In this document: one piece after another, positions 25,601-33,400 of the stretch
Position numbering within the stretch: the stretch's first letter is position 1
Layout of the letters: each line of letters begins with the position of its first letter
Source: Lineus longissimus
Taxonomy: Eukaryota; Nemertea; Pilidiophora; Heteronemertea; Lineidae
Reading direction: 5' to 3'
Length of the DNA stretch: 64,000 bases
Assembly (NCBI RefSeq): GCF_910592395.1
Contig: NC_088324.1
Span: 11,930,953-11,994,952 of the forward strand
Notes under the pieces: model-generated
Databases searched by the model: none
What the model saw: the letters and a program-made list of their open reading frames with translations, nothing else
Told to the model about the DNA's origin: nothing
Made by a program: the position numbers and the translations under genes

Positions 25601-28600
25601 TGCCACTTTCACGGTGTCATAATATTCGTAATATCAAATGTGTTTTACTTTTGATCTTGGTTTCAGGGTTTGTGTGTTATAATTTCCATCAGTGTTAGAA
25701 AATGCCTGTTGCAAAATACTGCTCTGGAAGTCATGCAGTGACGTGTATTTTGATTTCGTTTTCACATCCTGGCTTATATCTTTGCTGTCTTTAGACTGAA
25801 ACTATAGCAATATAAAACAATTTATGGAGTGTATTTTGGAATAGGCAATAGTTTTCCTGTGGGTGGTGGTATTTTGAAGAAAACAAATTGAATCATTGAA
25901 TCTGTGACATTCCTCATTGTATGTGTGATAAGTATCTATCTTCAGGATGATCTTCTTCTTCTCAGTCTTGTTTTGACGGTATTCTGAAGATATCTTCTAA
26001 ATTGATCACAAACATTGCTGTGTAGTATGGGACTTCCCCATTTATTTCAACCCTGTACCCTGTGTAAATATCTGTGAAAATGAATAATCATAGGCTAGTG
26101 CTAGTTGACAATAACTGTGAATGTCTCATTGACGGAGTCCGCTAACTTGTAGTGTACAGAGCCCTTGATTTTCAGCAATTTGTCGTTAAAGTCTTTATTT
26201 CAGCTTGCTAATTAGTCTATGGTTGGAAATATGAATGTTTTTCATGAGAAACTTTTATCACAATCGCACTTAGCTGTCCATATCTAAAGAGCAATATTAG
26301 ATAGATACGTACATGTTATTTCTATGCTTTACACATAAACATGAATTTTCGCCATTTTTTCAAACTGATTTACTGTGGTTGTTAGCTTTGAACTGGCGCA
26401 CAACGACACTAAATCTGCATACCATTTTACATTTACTTTTGCTATCTTTTTTTCCTCAAACATGTTGTCGTGGAAGAGGAATTTGGGGAGGAGTGGTTGG
26501 CCATAAATAGTAGTATCTTCATACACAAACCAGGGCCCAGTTGTTCCTGAAGGCACAATATTCACATCATCTCGAAGGTTTATGTTATATATCCTATGAG
26601 ATTATGTCTTATATCACTAAAGATTCTCTTTTGACACAGGCATCTCAGGCAATGGTTTTATCCTAAACAGATTGAGGGGTGACAAAATCTAAATTTGGAT
26701 CATTAATGGTGGGTTAAAAGTCTGGGAAACATATCAATATTTCACGACTACTGACCCATTCTGCTTATTATGTGAGATTGAATTCAGTCAAATATTATGT
26801 ATTAATTATGTAACTTCTTGTGATTCTTAGTCTGAATGTTGCATTCGTTTTCTTAAAGCAAACACCTCACTTTGATTTCAAACGGCGCCTTTCGACTCGT
26901 ATCCATCAAAAACTTGCTCAACGATGTTCAGGTGTAAGTAGTTGTGATTATTGGGTGTGCATGGCTCTTGGAACTGCTTTGGCTGTGCATGATTGCTGAA
27001 GCAGATGGTTCTGTGCTTCTTTAAGAGCAGATATAGATGTTGCATGAAAAAAATAGTTTTAAATATTGATTTGTCATAAATTTTGATAGTAAAAATCCTT
27101 TAACTCTCTTAACAAACGTTTAAATACTTTCTCGAAATTTATCTACAGGGAGATAACAAATCTTTATTATTGGTTTGAATGTCGGTACAAAGTTTCTACT
27201 CCTTTATTCTCAAGCAAAATTGGTGTCAGCAACAAATGGACAGAGCATGCTAATCCTGATTGTCAGCAAAATGAAGACTGTACAAAAATATTTGCCTCGG
27301 ACATGCAAAGAAGGAACACTTTGGCATCTCAAATAATGTCAAAATCTGTAGATACAAAACTCTGATGAAAATTGCTTGGTTCAGTGTGATTTTGCCTTCA
27401 TGCATCTATATCTGCAGCTGTCAGTGTTTCTATAAACAAACTAAGGACTAAAGCCTATGGAAAAGATGTTACCCGCATGTAGTTTAGGCAGAATTCCGAC
27501 AAAGGTCTGTTTTTGCTGCCAAAATTTAACAGTTTGATGTGATCTTCATCCAATAACTCTTTTGAGCATTAGAATATTTCAAAAATCTAGTCAGGCTATA
27601 ATTTGTAGCAATTCTTAGTCCTTAATTTGGTTCCTGCTTATAACTTTCTTTTTCATGCACACTTTTTTTTCCTTGTCATTTTGTAAAACATATGCACCAT
27701 GCTCTTCTCATGCATGCAAAAAGCCAAGAAAACCACAGCAATTTCTGACGTATGTTTATAGTATAGTCATGTATAGTTTGCCATTTTTGACTTCTCTAGA
27801 AATTTACCCGCCAACCAGTGATTCAAAACCAAGCTGTAAAGTAATCACATGGCCCATGGTCATCACATTACCCTCCCCCACCAGAACTACCCCATCCTTC
27901 TTCTCACCTCCAAGCTTGTCATTGCACTTTTTCCTCAAATGTAAATTGTACCTTTTTCTCTGTACCTGCCAGCACACAAATACTTGTTTCAACTGTTGTG
28001 GATACAGACCTGGCTATGAGTAAATTGGTGTATTGCCTGCAAAACTTTTGCATTACTATAGTCTGTAGCCATATCCAGGGGGCTATCATGCAATCCTCTT
28101 GAAGAATGTTTGGATAACAAGAAAATCCTCTAAGCTGACATACGTACACACATAATGTCCTCTTAAAAATTGGCAGATTATCTGTTGTATTTTTGAAAAA
28201 TGATCAGCACCCCCGTTGGAAATCCTTCCAATCTACTAGTCTTGGCTACAGCTATGGAAATATGCCAAATGTTGCATGTGCAAGGATATTTACTCATGGA
28301 CAGAACAGTATTTTCTTTCAGGTTATATGTTTCAACCTCTTTGATCCTTCGCACAGGTTCCAAATGTTTGATTGTGGGGCTCGCTTCCACCATGTTTCAG
28401 TCTCCTGGTGTGTCCTTGGACATGTCACTTAACCTTTATGTCTACTTTGACTTTGGAACTTGATCAGTATAATGTTACATTATAATGACACTGGTATCAT
28501 TGACACGAAGGAGAAGTCATCTGTTCACTTTACTGAAATTTTATGTTTGTCCTTTTCCACTCACAGAGAAATCGAAATAACCTGGGCGCAAAAAATAAAA

Positions 28601-30450
28601 CTGCTGAACCTAAAGAAAAGGAGGTAACACTTGTGAATTAACTCCGGTTTTAGATTTCTATCCTAAATCGTATTTGCATGTTACATTATTCCTTTTGAAA
28701 CTTTTCAAATTCAGGAGGAAAAGACTGCTAATGAAAAAGCCATTGATGGCTAGATACACTGTGTCAAATATGGGAATCACTGTGTAAGGGCGTTTGCATG
28801 AACTAATTTGTGCAGTGCATTATTTCAAGGGTTGCATGTTGCTTTAAGCTGGTTGAATAAGGTCGCTTTTCACTGATAGGCCACAAAACACAAAACTTGC
28901 AGCAGTAACTGGCTTTTGCCAGAGAGAGAGAGCAGGCCAAAGAGGCAAGAATGCTTGCTCAGTGGTCAAACAAAACTTTCCTTGCATTTTGGAGTCCTTT
29001 TTCCATAATACCTTTGATATTTTGAGTGTGCCATAGCCACCCAGCCAGTGTAACCATGGGATCGAATTGGCATTCTCCATATTCCTTAATCAGCAATTTG
29101 GGACTTCCGATTTGGTATTGACGAATCAGATGACCCCTATAATGCCTGTTCATCCCATACAGCATGAGCCATTGAGCTTACAGGGCATCTGCTTGGCCAA
29201 TACCTGAGCAGAGTCCCACATTCTAGCTTGAGGAAAGTGGCAAATGGTGTTTTCCTAATGCGGTTATCAATGATTTGAAATTTCAAGTTTACTTCTATTC
29301 TGTAAACAGGGTAGTGTTCGAGAAGCCAAAGTTTGCGAGTTTGCTCATTTGTCATCTCGCAATAAACAAAATGACAGATTTGCCACAAAATTAAAGAGTT
29401 GATGAGTTAGAGTTGACATTTTAGCAGTTTAGTGTTCGTACTTGCCTACCAAATTGTAAAAATCATGAAAATATAACAGTCTCGAACGATACCCAGTTTA
29501 TGGTATATGTTATTCAGATACATGTTAGAATGCGTTGGAGTGACTAATATCCTCAATCTACTCCCTGTCAGTATTTAGTACACCATCTCTCAGATATCTT
29601 TCCTTGCCAAACAAATGTAAATCCCAAAATTTTAAAAATCAATTTGCAGCAATTTAAAACACTGTCCCTTATCATAAGGATTGGTTGCTTTTCCAATGTT
29701 GCCAAAAACTAAACCTGAGACTAAAAGGTCTGTAAACATTTGGGGGCCTACAGTATATATGTTTCTATCTTCCTACTACGATTTGATAAATTCTAAATTT
29801 TCTCTGTTTTCTCTTTAAAATTGTTGTCTAAGTTCTCTCAAGTTTCTTTCTTCTTTCTTTTTTCTTCTTTCTTCTTCTAGCCCTGATATTTCAATCACTG
29901 CAAAGGATAGTAGCCCTTTTGTTAGTTGATATAGTTTACCCCTATAGTGATGTAACCACAAGAGTGGATTGTATTATCATCTCAAAGAGGTGTTAGGTGA
30001 AAATGTTACTCTTAATGCTGATGTTTCAAAGTCCCCATTATTACATTATTTCTGGGATGGTAAAATAGTTTCTTTTTTCCTGACCAGGTTTCTCTGAATG
30101 TGATGCACACCGACGATGAAGGAGGAAGTGACAGCCTGGGATCGGAACGGCAAGAGATCTGCCAACTAGTCAAGTCGAGGATGCAGAGCCTTGGACTGCC
30201 AACAGATGATTACGGTAAGAGAACACCCCAATCCACCCACCCTCAGGAGAAATTGTGATTCTTTCCACATACCATACAGTGGAACCACCATCTACATGAA
30301 GTTGCTTTCAAATAAAGGACTATCAATGGCTCTGAGCATCATAATGCTAGTCTCTTTTGTCAGTGTCTTTGCCCATCTCCATAAAATTTGTATATTTTTA
30401 GCTCACCTCTTAGCAGAGGTGAGCTTATCCCATACCGTGGCGTCCGTCGT

Positions 30451-30485
<35 letters not shown>

Positions 30486-33400
30486 CGTCGTCGTCCGTCG
30501 TCCGTTAGCAGGGCACGTTTCGTAACTGTTAGAGCTATTGAGTTGAAACTTGGTACACATGTACCCTTATGTAATGACACCTTGGAGACCAAGTTTCGGT
30601 CCGATTCGTTTCATGGTTTGGCCACCAGGGGGCCAAACGTTAAAAGTGAAAATATGCAATATCTCCCTTAATAGTAGTCGGGAAATTTTGAAAAAAATAT
30701 GGTAGGTACTTCTAGCAAAGGTGCATAATATATCATCCGGGTTTTTGATTTGACCTCCTTTTCAAGGTCACAGAGGTCAAATGGTGTAAATTGGCCGTTA
30801 GGATGTAACGATGGCACGTTTCTAAACTGCAATGACTATTGATACCAAATTTGGTACACATTTACCCCTTAGTCAGGTGATCTCAGGGACCGAAGTTTGG
30901 TCCATTATGATTCACCACTTGACCACCAGGGGGCAAAATCCAAAAACCTTAAAAATGTGATTATTCCTTAACTTCTTGCCCGATTGCCACCAATTTGATA
31001 TCATGGGTACATCTAACCACCATACAGTATATGTCACACAGGTTTTTAATTTGACCTTCTTGTCAAGGTCACAGAGGTCAAATGGCGTAAATTCGCCGTC
31101 AGGCCGTAACTATGGCACGTTTCTTAACTGCAATGATTATTGATCACAAATTAAGTACACATGTACCCCTTGGTCAGGTGATCTCAGGTACCGAAGTTTG
31201 GTGCGATCTGATTTGCCGTTCGGCCTCCAGGGAGGGGGCCAAATCCTAAATTCTTCAAAGTGCCATTATTCCTAGTAATGACTTGCCCGATTGGCACCAA
31301 TTTTATATCATAGGTACATCTAATTCTAGCAACCATTCAATGTGTCACCCGGGTCTTCTTTGATTTGACCTACTTTTCAAGGTCACAGAGGTCGAATGTA
31401 CTGTAAATTGGCCATTTTGGGGAAATTGTAATTGCTTGGACCTACATCAAACCTAACACTACATGACACAATACCATGCTCTTTATCCATCTTTCCTCCA
31501 CATGAGGTGAGCACAATGGCCCTGGCCATTTCATTATGAATTAGGATTTCACTTTATTTTTTCAGATGATGTTAGTGATAAGAGAAATACGTTATCATAT
31601 GTGATCATCAACCCAAGCTATGACTTAAAGCTTGAAGTGGACGATGTTGTGTATGTATCAAGTGTTGAAGTCAAATGTTTGAAGTTTGAGTCAAATGTTT
31701 GAAGTAATTTATGCCTCAGAAAATTAGCTAAACTTTCATGAGATAAACGGGTCTTATCTGCCATGCTTGAATGGCACGAAGCAGAACGTACATATTTGTA
31801 GTGGAGGGTGAAGATCAAAGGAGGCTTTAATTTTAACCAGCTTTGCAGAGGTAGGACAATAAGGAAGGAAAATGAGGTTGCTAATTTTTGAGCAGTCAAC
31901 CATTCTTATTTATTTTCAGATACTTAATTCGACCAAGTTCACTGTCAGCCCAGGCATCACCGTTGATTGATGAACGGAAACTGTTGGCCCGGAAACGATT
32001 TTTACCACATAAGAGAGAAGAGCCGACTGGTGCTGATGAGGAACCAATCAGTAGAAGTTCTACTCCTGACTGTGATCATGATGCTAAGGTGGGTTACAAT
32101 GACAATGGATGCCATCTTGTAAATAGTACCAGGAGAAATTCTAAAGATGTTTTTTTTTTTTTTGGAGTATGAGGTTTTTTGTGGAAAGGTCAGTCACTGG
32201 ATGACATCTTATTGCTGTTCCCTATCTTCGAACGTACATGTAGTACAACTCATTTCTTTTTGTCGTCCGATTCTGTCCTCCTGTACACTTGGATGTGTAA
32301 AGATTTCTATCAACATGCAACCAAAAGTTCCAAGAAAAAAATAATTTCCTCCAGTCTTTCTTTAATAATCTGTTCAAGCCCTGTATCTCTGAGTTGTGCA
32401 ATAATGCCTCGATTGGGAAGAAAAGGTTTCTGACTCAAATTGTTTGTTAATAAGTGGTCTTGGCATGCATTGCTAAACATTCATGAACTTTGAAGAAATT
32501 TCAAGGCAATATACTACATCCAAAAGTTGATTGTGACATGTTTTGACTTACTAGAATGAGCCTGCTACATTAGAAATAAGTGAGTAGTTTTCGTCCAGTT
32601 GTGGACCCTAAACAATGACAATACCCGCATGCTGCCAGTGTGAAGAACAGTGCACACGAGCAAGTAAATGGAGAGTGGCAAACCTCCTATTTTTCGGTCA
32701 AGATCCAACTGTTGTTGCTCACAGCTAGATGCCCGTGTGCCCTGTACTTATAGGATGTCAATGTGACTGTAGCCTATATAGTGACTGTACATTAGCTATG
32801 TACTGGTCCGAAGTAATTGCCAAGCATGTTGGCGTGTGGGTTTTACATCTATTGCATGCTTGTCTTGACTTTACTTCTGAGCAGTACTTTGCCAAGATTT
32901 TATGATAATACCGGGGGTAATGCAAAATTTGATTGATCAGTGATCTGTGAGATCAGATGGCTTCTAATTGCTAGCTCAAACTAAAACATGTTGAAAATTT
33001 TTGTAGTCCTTTTGTTGATTTTACTTCATATCATTATCATAAAACCAAGGTATTATCAAACAGCTCATTGATACTCTAAACATTGAGCATGCATCTGCAA
33101 AACAATTGGCTGTCTTCTCTTCAAAAAGCATCGCATGCTATATCACTTACATGTCTAATTTCTTGGATTTTCTCAATATTTCATAATATCTGAACGTCTT
33201 CTTCTCAATGTCAATCATTTACAGATAATTGTACATCTGTTGTCAGAATAGGTATGTGGATTGGTTCTTTATGATTTGGGCCAAACTAGGAAGCTTTATT
33301 TAGAGCCTTCAGGGAAAGGAGGGAGCAGTAGTTAAGCATGCTTAGCATCAGACTGAGGACTGACGAAAAAAACTTCCCCAATACGTTTTTAATTTTTCAT

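Noticed and set aside
28715-28753. Acceptor followed by [12 protein letters not shown] and a stop, phase 0 with the upstream KCNT exon
   Set aside because: It would truncate the conserved tail encoded at 30088-32088. The exon at 30088 joins directly with correct phase.
29830-29945. Very strong polypyrimidine tract and TAG acceptor at 29880
   Set aside because: In the required phase the next codons read CCC TGA, so no coding exon follows.
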